DNA of 56,667 nucleotides from Prevotella sp. (GTDB taxonomy: Bacteria; Bacteroidota; Bacteroidia; Bacteroidales; Bacteroidaceae). Below, in pieces: positions 16,055 through 24,538 of the stretch. The position numbers were made by a program, and so were the translations under genes. Within the stretch, counting starts at the first letter, position 1, and each line of letters starts with the position of its first letter. The notes beneath the pieces are model-generated. The model was not told the origin of the DNA and did not search any database. It worked only from the letters and a program-made list of their open reading frames with translations. The stretch is taken from assembly GCA_016291495.1 (NCBI GenBank), contig JAEEXI010000019.1:1-56667 (forward strand), given 5' to 3'.

Positions 16055-17497
16055 ATGACGGAAGAAAGCAGCAACAGTTATCGGCATATACTGAAGTATA
16101 CCAGTATTTTCGGTAGTGTACAAGGTCTGAATGTATTGGCAGCCCTTGTACGCAATAAGTTTACTGCAGTCTTTCTTGGACCTGCGGGAATGGGGCTCGT
16201 CTCATTATTGAATACCTGGCAGGGATTTGTTTGTCAAGCCACTAATCTGGGCATTTCAACGGGAGCGGTTCCTCAATTGTCAGAACTGTATGAGAAAGAC
16301 AATATGGATGCGTTGAATCAGCATATTGTAGTGATTCGCACCTGGAGTATTATTGCTGCTGCAATAGGATTCTTCTTCTGTCTGGCTGTCAGTCCTGTTA
16401 TGGCATTACTAATAGGAGGAAGCGAGAGCTATATTTCCTATTTCCTATTGATTGCTCCAGCCATTATCTTGTTGGCTATTTCTAACGGAGAAATTGCCAT
16501 TCTGAAGGCAACACGACGCCTGAAATCCCTTGCAAAAGTTCAGACAGTAAGTGCTATTGCATCCATCATCGTAACCATTCCTTTGTATTATTATTTAGGC
16601 ATAGATGGTATTGTGCCCGTCATGCTTTCAATGGCTTTTGTGACAATGATAGTAACTGTGGCCTATTCATACAGTTATTATCCTTTTAGCATCAAATTCT
16701 CCAAGGATGTGATAGCTGGTGGTAAAAGCATGATCTATTTAGGGATTGCATTTGTAACAGCTGCGATAGTTAGTAGTTTATCGGAGTTGCTGATACGAAT
16801 ATATCTGAATGATCAAGGCCAGATGGATGAAGTCGGTTTCTATAATGCAGCGTATATGATGACAATCTCCTATGCTGCTTTAGTACTTGCTGCTGTGGAA
16901 TCAGACTATTTCCCCCGTCTTTCTGCTATATCTCATGACTTGCAGCAGATTCAGACGACAGTAAACAGTCAGGTAGATGTCTTATTTCTACTAGTCGCCC
17001 CTATGATGACAGCCTTAATGGTTTTTCTGCCGTTACTGGTGCCAATACTCTATACAGATAAGTTTACGTCTATTATTCCGATGGCTCAGATTATGGTTGT
17101 TGCGATGTATTTCAAAGCCCTTTCATTGCCAATTAGCTATATCCCTCTTGCTTTTCGAAGGTCTCGTTCTTATCTGTTTCTTGAAATACTCTATTGTGTT
17201 TATTTCTTGATATTCTTCTTTCTTGGCTATAGCTTATGGGGAATGTGTGGCGTTGCTGTTGCCTGGGTTATTTCCCATATTATTGAATGGGTTGTGGTAT
17301 GGTTTTGGGCCAATCATTATTACCATTATCAGTTGTCTTCTTCTATTTGTCGCCATATTATTATTCAAATGGCAATAGCCGCAGTTGCGTGGCTGGGCAC
17401 AAAATATTGTACTGGCAGTTCCTATTGGATTGTCGGCACTATATTGATAATGATGAGTATTGGAGTATCGTTTTATCTGATATATCGAAAGAAATGA
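16055..17497 (+). CDS. Wzx-like polysaccharide flippase (MVF/MOP superfamily)
   Basis: 480 residues from ATG at 16055; an upstream open frame runs through the promoter and is rejected. There are about 12-14 hydrophobic helices. The opening YTSIFGSVQGLNVLAALVRNKFTAVFLGPAGMGLVSLL is typical of O-antigen/lipid-linked oligosaccharide flippases (LG..G.G). It would move undecaprenyl-linked sugar units to the periplasmic face. The stop overlaps the GT11 start by 4 nt (ATGA), so the flippase and fucosyltransferase are coupled. Base composition is more AT-rich than the flanking housekeeping genes, as is usual for glycan loci. Confidence 0.85.
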   Translation: MTEESSNSYRHILKYTSIFGSVQGLNVLAALVRNKFTAVFLGPAGMGLVSLLNTWQGFVCQATNLGISTGAVPQLSELYEKDNMDALNQHIVVIRTWSIIAAAIGFFFCLAVSPVMALLIGGSESYISYFLLIAPAIILLAISNGEIAILKATRRLKSLAKVQTVSAIASIIVTIPLYYYLGIDGIVPVMLSMAFVTMIVTVAYSYSYYPFSIKFSKDVIAGGKSMIYLGIAFVTAAIVSSLSELLIRIYLNDQGQMDEVGFYNAAYMMTISYAALVLAAVESDYFPRLSAISHDLQQIQTTVNSQVDVLFLLVAPMMTALMVFLPLLVPILYTDKFTSIIPMAQIMVVAMYFKALSLPISYIPLAFRRSRSYLFLEILYCVYFLIFFFLGYSLWGMCGVAVAWVISHIIEWVVVWFWANHYYHYQLSSSICRHIIIQMAIAAVAWLGTKYCTGSSYWIVGTILIMMSIGVSFYLIYRKK

Positions 17498-18303
17498 AAA
17501 TAGTATCTTTTACAGGTGGTTTGGGAAATCAGTTGTTTGAATATCTTTTCTATCAGCAATTGAGCAGACGTTATCGTCACGTTTACGGATACTATCGTCA
17601 ATCTCGTTTGGGTATCAATGGATTGGAACTCCAGCAATGGTTTGATGTTCAGTTGCCAACAGCTACATGGTATAGCAACTTTTTGGCGGCAGCATATAAG
17701 ATTCTGATGAAACTTCATTTGTGTCATCCAACAGACGAAGATACGTATACAGATGGTTCCAGGGGATTCTTTTTTGAATCATTCTTTCAGGGGCGTCGCT
17801 TTCATGAAGAATCTGACATTCAGCAGTTGACATTCCGTCCTTTTGAATTAAGTGACACTAACAAACGGGCACTCTCTCTCATCCAGTCTGTAGAGTCTGT
17901 TGCCATACATGTTCGCAGAGGAGACTATATGTTGACAGAGAACTATAAGGTGTTGGGGAATATCTGTACAGAGGAATATTACCGACTTGCTGTAAAACAA
18001 ATCCAGACGTTGGTATCAAATCCCCATTATTTTGTTTTTTCTGATGACATCGATTGGTGCCGTGCACATTTTGACTACTTGGAGCGTGTAGAGTTTATAG
18101 ACTGGAATGTGGGAAAGAACAGTTTCTATGATATGTATCTGATGTCAAAGTGTCGGCATCATATTATAGCCAACAGCACATTCAGCTATTGGAGTGCCCG
18201 TATTTCCACCAGTGATGGTATAACAATATATCCGGAAAGATGGCTTTGGGGATGGGATGCCCCAGACATCTTTCTGGATAGTTGGAAGGGAATCTTGACT
18301 TAG
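17494..18303 (+). CDS. Alpha-1,2-fucosyltransferase-like protein (GT11)
   Basis: 269 residues. The N-terminus MKIVSFTGGLGNQLFEYLF is the GT11 opening (GGLGNQ), and HVRRGDY at 139-145 is the GDP-fucose binding motif shared by alpha-1,2 and alpha-1,6 fucosyltransferases. Further conserved parts are FSDDIDWCR and FYDMYLMSKCRHHIIANSTFS (SNSTFSWW-like). It would add fucose to a surface glycan, possibly the one exported by the preceding flippase. The start overlaps the flippase stop; the stop overlaps the convergent porin gene by 4 nt. Confidence 0.9.
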   Translation: MKIVSFTGGLGNQLFEYLFYQQLSRRYRHVYGYYRQSRLGINGLELQQWFDVQLPTATWYSNFLAAAYKILMKLHLCHPTDEDTYTDGSRGFFFESFFQGRRFHEESDIQQLTFRPFELSDTNKRALSLIQSVESVAIHVRRGDYMLTENYKVLGNICTEEYYRLAVKQIQTLVSNPHYFVFSDDIDWCRAHFDYLERVEFIDWNVGKNSFYDMYLMSKCRHHIIANSTFSYWSARISTSDGITIYPERWLWGWDAPDIFLDSWKGILT

Positions 18304-19412
18304 AACCTGACGTCAAACTGGATATCAGCGAAGTTGTAATTGTGCTTGGTGAGCATGCGATCGTTCACAAAGGCATACTCTGCATTAATCTGGATGTTCT
18401 TGGTGATGAAATAGTTCAGACCAATCTCATACATCGTTTTTGAAGTCCCCCATTCCTTAGTCGGACGATAGAGGTTGTAACGTGCCTTTGCGTGCAGTTT
18501 CGACTTGATGACAGGCACTATGCCAAATGCGTAAAATCCATCAGCTTTGTCGCCTTTGGAGAAATCTACCGTACGGCTGTTGACACCAGTGGCTCCCCAT
18601 CCCTGACTGTGGATGTACTCTGCACGGAAAGTGTACTCGTCTTTGTCATATTCGGCAGACAGACAGTAGCGGTTCTTGCTGATGCTGCCTTTACATTCAT
18701 TACCATTTTCGTCAAGCCACGTCATATTACCGCGTGAACCTACCCAGCCGAAGGCACCGATACGGACGCCCTTGATCGGCATGAACCAGATACCACCGAT
18801 AATATCCTTGCGGTTGTCGAGGTCTTTCTGGTTGATACCCTCACCGTTATAGACACCAATCTGATAGTGGAGAAGATTACGCCCAGCAGCATTCTTCAGG
18901 AAATCACCCTGAATCTGCACACCGATATCACGACCACCTGATGACTTTTCTCCAGAACGGTCGCCAAATCCTGAAAGGGCATTGATGACATTTGCATAGG
19001 CATACCATCCCTGTGTGATGGGGTGGGTAGGATTCTCAAAGGTAAAGGCACGCTTGAACTGTCCGACCTTCACACGGAAGAAGTCGTATTTCTGCCACTC
19101 GGCAAAGAGGTCAACCAGCATCACGGTAGGGTTACCAGGTCCAGCGTTCGAACTGCCTTGCAGCTGTACGCGCCAGGCAAAGTCACTAATCTTTCCGTCT
19201 AATATCAGACGCATTAGACGGAGGTTAAAGGAATTTTCCGTTTTTTCATCAGGATTCTGAACTTGGTACTGTACCATACCATATCCGCTGAACTTGATGT
19301 TCTTGACCCACTGGGGAAGTTCAATCACAGTCTTTTTCTTTTCACTCTCTTGAGCATTGGAAGCCAATGCGAAGCCCGTCACGAAGAGGGCAAGGATCAT
19401 TAGTTTCTTCAT
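18300..19412 (-). CDS. Phosphate-selective porin O/P-like outer membrane protein
   Basis: 370 residues from ATG at 19412, 4 nt after the rlmD stop; the longer frame to 19442 would overlap rlmD. Signal peptide about 1-20 (MILALFVTGFALASNAQ). The rest has the alternating strands of a beta-barrel ending in Phe (ADIQFDVRF), the usual outer-membrane C-terminus. Segments such as KIKFSGYGMVQYQ, LRLMRLILDGKI, FRVKVGQFKRAF and RDIGVQIQGDF fit the OprO/OprP family. In Bacteroidetes such proteins need not be phosphate-specific. Last gene of the ruvC operon. Confidence 0.82.
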   Translation of the reverse strand: MKKLMILALFVTGFALASNAQESEKKKTVIELPQWVKNIKFSGYGMVQYQVQNPDEKTENSFNLRLMRLILDGKISDFAWRVQLQGSSNAGPGNPTVMLVDLFAEWQKYDFFRVKVGQFKRAFTFENPTHPITQGWYAYANVINALSGFGDRSGEKSSGGRDIGVQIQGDFLKNAAGRNLLHYQIGVYNGEGINQKDLDNRKDIIGGIWFMPIKGVRIGAFGWVGSRGNMTWLDENGNECKGSISKNRYCLSAEYDKDEYTFRAEYIHSQGWGATGVNSRTVDFSKGDKADGFYAFGIVPVIKSKLHAKARYNLYRPTKEWGTSKTMYEIGLNYFITKNIQINAEYAFVNDRMLTKHNYNFADIQFDVRF

Positions 19413-19416
19413 AGTT

Positions 19417-20850
19417 TTATCGTTTAATGAGTAATACAACATTTTCTACATGGGGAGTATGTGGGAACATATCGACAGACTGAACCTCTGCCACTTTGTA
19501 GTCGGCATCCAGTTCTTGCAGGTCACGAGCCTGAGTGGCAGGATTGCAGGAAACATAGACGATACGCTGTGGGGCAGCTCTGAGGATGGTCTTGACCACA
19601 TCGGGATGCATTCCTGCACGGGGTGGGTCTGTGATGATGACATCTGGACGACCGTGCTCTGCAATGAAGTCATCCGTTAGGATATCCTTCATATCACCTG
19701 CAAAGAATAGGGTGTTGTCAATATGATTGACTTCCGAGTTGATCTTGGCATCCTCAATAGCTTCTGGCACATACTCGATGCCAATCACCTTACGAGCTTT
19801 CTTTGCCACGAAATTGGCGATAGTACCTGTGCCGGTATAGAGGTCATAAACTAATGGCTTTTGACTATTTGCTGTTGGCTGAAGGCTGAAGGCAAACTCC
19901 CTGGCGACGCTATAAAGGTGGTATGCCTGTTCGGTATTTGTCTGGTAGAACGACTTCGGACCCACTTTGAAGCGCAGATCCTCCATTGTCTCAAAGATAT
20001 GGTCGTTACCTTTGAAGGTCAGAATTTCCTGATCACCGATAGTGTCGTTGCATTTCTGATTGTCGAGATACATCAGGGAGGTGATCTGTGGGAAAGTGTC
20101 TGCCAGATGTTGCAACAGTCCTTTTGCTTCTTGCTCGCCTCCTGTTTCATCATAATGGAACTGTACAATCACCATCCACTCGCCGGTATTCGAATTACGG
20201 ATAATCACATCACGCAGGAGTCCTACCTGTTGACGGAGATCGAAGAATGTCAGTCCGTGTTCAATGGCATAGTCGCGCACCTCATTACGTATCTGGTTGT
20301 TCAGGTCGTCCATCAGCCAGCATTTATCAATGGGCAGGATCTTGTCAAAGGCACCAGTGATATGGAAGCCGATGGCATCACGGGCAAACTCCTTGCCAGA
20401 AGCGATCTCTTCGTTGGTCAGATAGCGGCGGTTGGAACATCCGAAATCCAACTTGTTGCGATATTCCTGCGTCTTCACACTGCCAAGGATGGGACGAAAC
20501 TCTGGCAGTTCCACCTTGCCGATACGGGTCAGTTGGTCGAACACCTGTTGCTGCTTCATCTTCAACTGTTCTTCATAGGGCAGTTGCTGCCATTTACAGC
20601 CACCACAGGTGCCGAAATGCTGACAGAACGGTTGGATGCGCAAAGGACTAGGGGTATGCAACTTGACGATCTCCGCCTCCATGAAACTATGTTTCTTCCG
20701 ACGGACCTGCAGGTCACACACGTCACCAGGAACAGCCCAAGGGACAAACACCACCATCTCGTCGACTCGTGCAAGGGCTTTCCCCTCGGCCGCGAAATCG
20801 GTGATGGTGATATGCTCCAACAGGGGCAGTGGTTTCTTCTTCCTAGTCAT
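19417..20850 (-). CDS. rlmD: 23S rRNA (uracil-C5) methyltransferase, RlmD type
   Basis: 477 residues. An N-terminal TRAM domain (about 10-65) precedes the [4Fe-4S] cysteines Cys76, Cys82 and Cys85 (CGGCKWQ), with Cys177 the likely fourth. The SAM-binding motif is VYDLYTGTGTIANF (334-347), the substrate-base motif DPPRAGMHP (408-416), and the catalytic Cys is in VSCNPAT (Cys435). The family makes 5-methyluridine in 23S rRNA. Residues 321-330 (FSLQPTANSQ) just before SAM motif I are encoded by a 7-bp-period tract (19861-19895). Third from last in the ruvC operon direction, 3 nt from the preceding gene; the porin follows after 4 nt. Confidence 0.92.
   Translation of the reverse strand: MTRKKKPLPLLEHITITDFAAEGKALARVDEMVVFVPWAVPGDVCDLQVRRKKHSFMEAEIVKLHTPSPLRIQPFCQHFGTCGGCKWQQLPYEEQLKMKQQQVFDQLTRIGKVELPEFRPILGSVKTQEYRNKLDFGCSNRRYLTNEEIASGKEFARDAIGFHITGAFDKILPIDKCWLMDDLNNQIRNEVRDYAIEHGLTFFDLRQQVGLLRDVIIRNSNTGEWMVIVQFHYDETGGEQEAKGLLQHLADTFPQITSLMYLDNQKCNDTIGDQEILTFKGNDHIFETMEDLRFKVGPKSFYQTNTEQAYHLYSVAREFAFSLQPTANSQKPLVYDLYTGTGTIANFVAKKARKVIGIEYVPEAIEDAKINSEVNHIDNTLFFAGDMKDILTDDFIAEHGRPDVIITDPPRAGMHPDVVKTILRAAPQRIVYVSCNPATQARDLQELDADYKVAEVQSVDMFPHTPHVENVVLLIKR
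19861..19895 (+). repeat. Heptamer tract inside rlmD
   Basis: Five 7-bp units on the plus strand: TTGACTA, TTTGCTG, TTGGCTG, AAGGCTG, AAGGCAA. Antisense, the tract encodes roughly FSLQPTANSQ in the loop before SAM motif I of RlmD. Units are less uniform than in the CTCTTAC tracts. Confidence 0.6.
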
Positions 20851-20853
20851 GCA

Positions 20854-21342
20854 CTAACGGTTTTTCTCCATCTTTTTCTTGATAATCTCCAAAGCCTTCT
20901 CCCAGTTGGTATCCAATGAGAAACGCGTCAGGCTCTCTCCGCTGTTATAATAACTAAGCACCATCTCCTTGTCTTTGTCCTTGAAGAGCGGATTGTCTTT
21001 GCTGGTTTCCATGAACATCTTCGTCATCTGTTCTTGCAGGGCCTGTGGCATTTCGTTCAGTTCAACAATCTTCTGGATGTAGAACTGTACGTATTCGTTC
21101 ATCGCTAATGCCTGACGGTCAAGGAAGTAAGCCGAAGAGTCGGGCATTTCCTCCTGCATCTTAATGGCCAGATAGTTGAGGGCATCCAGCTTGAATCTGC
21201 TGATGGTACGTATAATACCATGTGACTGTGGATTCTCGATAATGGCCTTGTTGGTCTTACGGAGTTCGTTATACACTTCCTGTGCTTGTGCATTCATGCC
21301 AATCACGAGCATGAAGACGATCAGAATCTTTTTCATTGTCAT
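20854..21342 (-). CDS. Small secreted protein of unknown function
   Basis: 162 residues from ATG at 21342, one base after the ATPase stop; a second ATG two codons later (21336) is equally possible. Signal peptide MKKILIVFMLVIGMNAQAQ. The mature part is mostly helical and charged (EVYNELRKTNKAI, FKLDALNYLAIKMQEEM, FYIQKIVELNEMPQALQEQM), ending in a Lys-rich helix, with no Cys and no recognised motif. Co-transcribed between the double ABC ATPase and rlmD. I do not recognise the family. Confidence 0.7.
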   Translation of the reverse strand: MTMKKILIVFMLVIGMNAQAQEVYNELRKTNKAIIENPQSHGIIRTISRFKLDALNYLAIKMQEEMPDSSAYFLDRQALAMNEYVQFYIQKIVELNEMPQALQEQMTKMFMETSKDNPLFKDKDKEMVLSYYNSGESLTRFSLDTNWEKALEIIKKKMEKNR

Positions 21343-21343
21343 T

Positions 21344-22690
21344 CTATTTTTGTTTTGTAAGATATTTCTTATGGGTGATGACGGCAGGCAACTCCTCCTC
21401 ATAGTGGGTCACCATGACCATCGTCTTGTTACGCCGCTGACAGAAGGTCTCGATGATATCCTTCACACGACGGCGATTCTTGAGGTCAAGTCCGTGCAGG
21501 GGCTCGTCGAGTATCAGCAACTGCGGGTCTTTGACAAAGGCACGAGCCAACAGTACCAGTCGCTGTTCTCCACTCGACAGCTTCAGGAACGGACGTTCGT
21601 ATTTCTCCTCCAGTCCGAAGAGATCCATCCACCACCTGCAGGTCGCATATTCTGCAGCGTCAGGTTTGACATAGAGTCCCACCGAGTCTTTCAGACCGCT
21701 TGCCACTATACGTATGGCAGGTAGGTCGCGTTGATAGGAACGGTGCATCTCTGGCGAGACATAACCGATATGTTTCTTGATGTCCCAGATGCTCTCACCC
21801 GTACCTCTTTGGTGGTCGAATAGGATAATGTCACAGGCATAGCTCTGAGGATTGTCTGCGCAGACGAGCGACAGGAGGGTGGACTTCCCGCTTCCGTTCT
21901 GTCCGGATAACGCCCATCGTTCTCCGTTTCTCACTGTCCAGTCAATGTCTTTCAGGATGGTACGCTCCCCATAGCGGATAGTCACCTTCTGCATCTTGAT
22001 GACTTCCTCCGTATGGTAGTCGCTGTCGTTGTATGGCAGGTTGAGGATAGCTTCCTGCTGTTCCTTGGTCAGCACGTGGGGTGGGATAGGGACTTGTCTC
22101 TCATAATACAGTTCACGGCTACAGGGTGGCAACGCCTTCCCGTCTCTCACTTCTATCACCTCAGAAACGAATGTCGGGATATCGTCAGTTTTCGCGAGTA
22201 CCAGCATGATGTCCAATTCGTGTTTCTCCGTCAACAGTTGCAACAGCTCCTTCAGCTGGTCACGTGTCTCCGCGTCGAGTCCGATAAACGGATTGTCCAT
22301 GATGAGCAGACTGGGGTTGGCAAACAGCGTCTTGGTCAACTGGAACTTTCGGAGTTCTCCACTTGAGAGGGTAATGATATATTTGTCGAGTAATGGCTCC
22401 ATATGGAAGAGGTCGTACAGGTGGCATTGCAGTTGACGACGCTCTTCATTGTCCTCGCCGGCCAACCTGTAGGCTTTCTCCAATAACTCTCCGACATTGG
22501 GAGTCTCTGGGTCGATGTCATGCTGGTTCCACCTCAGTTGCAGGTAATATGCCTTATCTACGGCAGGTCCGTACGAGTCGCTGAAAGCGATATAACGCAG
22601 ACGGTCACTGGCCATCTGCCTGCGCAGTAGTTCGATATACTGCGTCTTTCCGCTTCCGTTGCGTCCTACAACTGCTGTTACCTTATGCAT
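21344..22690 (-). CDS. ABC ATPase with two nucleotide-binding domains (ModF-like)
   Basis: 448 residues, two ABC domains in tandem and no membrane part. Domain 1: Walker A GRNGSGKTQ (9-17), signature LSSGELRKFQL, Walker B LLIMDNP, where the usual catalytic Glu is Asn. Domain 2: Walker A GQNGSGKST, signature LSSGEQRLVLLARA, Walker B LLILDEPLHGLD, H-loop VTHYEEE. The arrangement resembles ModF/PhrA-type ATPases, whose role is uncertain. The Asn in domain 1 suggests that site binds but hydrolyses poorly. Second gene of the ruvC operon; the gap between them is a heptamer tract. Confidence 0.82.
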   Translation of the reverse strand: MHKVTAVVGRNGSGKTQYIELLRRQMASDRLRYIAFSDSYGPAVDKAYYLQLRWNQHDIDPETPNVGELLEKAYRLAGEDNEERRQLQCHLYDLFHMEPLLDKYIITLSSGELRKFQLTKTLFANPSLLIMDNPFIGLDAETRDQLKELLQLLTEKHELDIMLVLAKTDDIPTFVSEVIEVRDGKALPPCSRELYYERQVPIPPHVLTKEQQEAILNLPYNDSDYHTEEVIKMQKVTIRYGERTILKDIDWTVRNGERWALSGQNGSGKSTLLSLVCADNPQSYACDIILFDHQRGTGESIWDIKKHIGYVSPEMHRSYQRDLPAIRIVASGLKDSVGLYVKPDAAEYATCRWWMDLFGLEEKYERPFLKLSSGEQRLVLLARAFVKDPQLLILDEPLHGLDLKNRRRVKDIIETFCQRRNKTMVMVTHYEEELPAVITHKKYLTKQK

Positions 22691-22692
22691 AT

Positions 22693-22727
22693 TTCTTACC
22701 TCTCACCTCTTACCTCTCACCTCTTAA
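22693..22727 (+). repeat. CTCTYAC heptamer tract at the ruvC/ATPase junction
   Basis: Five 7-bp units on the plus strand: TTCTTAC, CTCTCAC, CTCTTAC, CTCTCAC, CTCTTAA. The stop codon of ruvC (minus strand, 22717-22719) and its last codons lie within the tract, and the ATPase ATG is 2 nt beyond its end. Confidence 0.9.
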
Positions 22728-23271
22728 CCCTGCTCTGATTCTTGCTAACAAAGTCCTTCCAGCCTCTGTAGTGGGCTTGCGACTCAGGTCGGTTCATCTG
22801 CATGAAATGACAATAGGCAGCACCTAGCGCATCAGTAGCATCCATGAACTTGAGCATAGCATCCTCATCGAACTTCAATAGTCTCTGCAGCATTCCCGCC
22901 ACTTGTTCCTTGGAGGCGGCGCCATTACCCGTAATGGCCATCTTGATCTTCAGCGGCGCATATTCGTGGATAGGCACTCCGTGATGGATGGCTGCTGCAA
23001 TAGCCGTTCCCTGTGCCCTTCCGAGTTTCAGCATCGACTGCACGTTCTTTCCAAAGAAAGGAGCCTCAATCGCCATCTCGTCAGGCAGGTAGGCATCGAT
23101 GATTCCTGTCACCCGTTCAAAGATATGTCCGAGTTTCAGGTAGGCATCCTCAAACCTCCTGAGGTCAATGACACCCATCGTCACCATCTCAGCCTTGCCG
23201 TCCTTCACTTTCAGGACGCCGTAGCCCATGATGTTTGTTCCAGGGTCGATGCCCAATATCACCTTTTCCAT
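22717..23271 (-). CDS. ruvC: Holliday junction endonuclease RuvC
   Basis: 184 residues from ATG at 23271; the longer frame to 23394 runs through the promoter and is rejected. MEKVILGIDPGTNIMGYGVL carries the first catalytic Asp, MAIEAPFFGKNVQSMLKLGRAQG the catalytic Glu, and FMDATDALGAAYCH the last acidic residues. RuvC resolves Holliday junctions as a dimer with RuvAB. The C-terminal SRVKR and stop codon are set by the heptamer tract. First gene of a five-gene minus-strand operon. Confidence 0.95.
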   Translation of the reverse strand: MEKVILGIDPGTNIMGYGVLKVKDGKAEMVTMGVIDLRRFEDAYLKLGHIFERVTGIIDAYLPDEMAIEAPFFGKNVQSMLKLGRAQGTAIAAAIHHGVPIHEYAPLKIKMAITGNGAASKEQVAGMLQRLLKFDEDAMLKFMDATDALGAAYCHFMQMNRPESQAHYRGWKDFVSKNQSRVKR

Positions 23272-23279
23272 ATTCGGTA

Positions 23280-23287
23280 CAAAGGTA
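23280..23287 (-). promoter_or_regulatory. ruvC operon promoter -7 box, 8 nt before the start codon
   Basis: The minus strand reads TACCTTTG, then 8 nt, then the ruvC ATG. The expected transcription start is within a few bases of the ATG, giving a very short or absent leader. Confidence 0.75.
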
Positions 23288-23315
23288 CGAATAAGTGATG
23301 AAAATTGCAAATAAA

Positions 23316-23347
23316 TTTGCATTTTCGCTTGCAAATTCGTACTTTTG
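23316..23347 (+). promoter_or_regulatory. Promoter of the WecB-like gene
   Basis: TTTGC at 23316-23320 and TACTTTTG at 23340-23347, 19-nt spacer, back to back with the ruvC promoter about 50 nt away. It favours the ATG at 23372 (24 nt after the box) or 23360. Confidence 0.7.
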
Positions 23348-23371
23348 TGGCTGATATACATGAAATATACT

Positions 23372-24451
23372 ATGCAGAAAGTTTGTATTTTCACTGGAGC
23401 ACGACCGAATTTCGTTAAGGTGGCCCCTATTATCCGGGCAATAGAGAAGACGGAGGGAATCTGTTATCAATTGGTATATGCAGGCAGGGAAGACGACCCC
23501 ACTTTGGAGGACTCGCTATTCGACGACCTGCAGATGCCGCGTCCGAATGTGTTCCTGGGTGTGGATTGCGAGAACTTGAACGAGCTGACAGGTAAGGTAA
23601 TGTCTGCTTTTGAACAATATCTGGAGGAACATGCGACGGATACGGTCATTGTAGTCGACGATCTTGCCTCGACAATGGCGGCAGCTATCGTGACCAAGAA
23701 GCGGGGACTTCGACTCGCCCATCTGGTGGCAGGTACACGTTCGTTCGATATTCGTATGCCAAAGGAAATCAATCGGTTAGTTATTGATGGTTTAAGTGAT
23801 TTACTGTTTACGGCAGGAGTCAGTTCCAATAGTATTGCCACCCGTGAAGGAGCAGAGATGCATAAGATATATATGGTTGGAAACATCCTGATGGATTCGT
23901 TGCGTTTTAACCACGAACGGTGGGTTCGTCCTGCCTGTCTGGAAGGCATTGAAGACGGAAAATACCTGGTGTTTACCATCAACCGCAAGGCATTGCTGGC
24001 AGATAAGGAGAACCTGCAGCGGATGCTTCAGGCTATCAGCGAGGTGGCTGGCAACATTCCCGTCATAGCCCCCTTACGACCATCTGTCACTTCTCACCTC
24101 TTACCTCTCATCGCTCACCTCTTACCTCTTACCTCTCACCTCATACCTTTCCCCTCCCTTCCATACCTTGAGTTCGGCTATCTGACTGCTCATGCGATGG
24201 GCATCATCACAGATTCTGGTAATGTGGCAGAAGAGGCAACATTCAACCACGTGCCCTGCATTACGCTCAACAGCTATACGGAGCATATCGAGACAGTGAA
24301 ACAGGGAACTAATGAGCTGGTGGGTGAAGATGCAGAGAAGTTGCGTCAAGCCCTCAGCAAACTGGTGGCTGGCGAATGGAAGTCGGGGAGCCTTCCTGAC
24401 CGTTGGGATGGTCGTTCTGCAGAGCGCATCGTACAGATACTATTGGGATAA
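23372..24451 (+). CDS. Divergent UDP-GlcNAc 2-epimerase-like protein (WecB superfamily)
   Basis: 359 residues from ATG at 23372 (23360 also possible). FTGARPNFVKVAPIIRAIE is the WecB N-terminal signature; later come MVGNILMDSL and ITDSGNVAEEATFNHVPCITL, the nucleotide-binding end. Non-hydrolysing epimerases interconvert UDP-GlcNAc and UDP-ManNAc. Two usual catalytic positions look altered: family HVEAG reads HLVAG (Val119 for Glu), and the HRREN motif reads INRKA. PKEINR keeps its Glu. The copy may therefore have another activity or none. Residues about 238-259 (SHLLPL and TSHLIP repeats) are encoded by a nine-unit heptamer tract in the loop before PYLEFGYL. Monocistronic with its own promoter. 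Confidence 0.75.
   Translation: MQKVCIFTGARPNFVKVAPIIRAIEKTEGICYQLVYAGREDDPTLEDSLFDDLQMPRPNVFLGVDCENLNELTGKVMSAFEQYLEEHATDTVIVVDDLASTMAAAIVTKKRGLRLAHLVAGTRSFDIRMPKEINRLVIDGLSDLLFTAGVSSNSIATREGAEMHKIYMVGNILMDSLRFNHERWVRPACLEGIEDGKYLVFTINRKALLADKENLQRMLQAISEVAGNIPVIAPLRPSVTSHLLPLIAHLLPLTSHLIPFPSLPYLEFGYLTAHAMGIITDSGNVAEEATFNHVPCITLNSYTEHIETVKQGTNELVGEDAEKLRQALSKLVAGEWKSGSLPDRWDGRSAERIVQILLG
24084..24146 (+). repeat. CTCTTAC heptamer tract inside the WecB-like gene
   Basis: Nine 7-bp units: CTGTCAC, TTCTCAC, CTCTTAC, CTCTCAT, CGCTCAC, CTCTTAC, CTCTTAC, CTCTCAC, CTCATAC, with further degenerate units to about 24167. Nine units are 63 bp, exactly 21 codons, so the frame is kept. It encodes a Leu/Pro/Ser/His-rich segment. 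Confidence 0.92.
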
Positions 24452-24510
24452 CGCATCCTCATTTTTAGGTATTTCGATGATGAGATGTTGAAAATATGCG
24501 GAATAATTCG

Positions 24511-24518
24511 TACCTTTG
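24511..24518 (+). promoter_or_regulatory. Promoter -7 box of feoAB
   Basis: TACCTTTG, 20 nt before the ATG at 24539. No iron-responsive operator could be recognised by eye. Confidence 0.75.
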
Positions 24519-24538
24519 CATGAAATAATTGACAGACG

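Noticed and set aside
12372..18303. Recent horizontal transfer of the glycan cluster with a mobile element
   Set aside because: The cluster is AT-richer than its neighbours, but no integrase, transposase or att-like repeats are visible at its ends.
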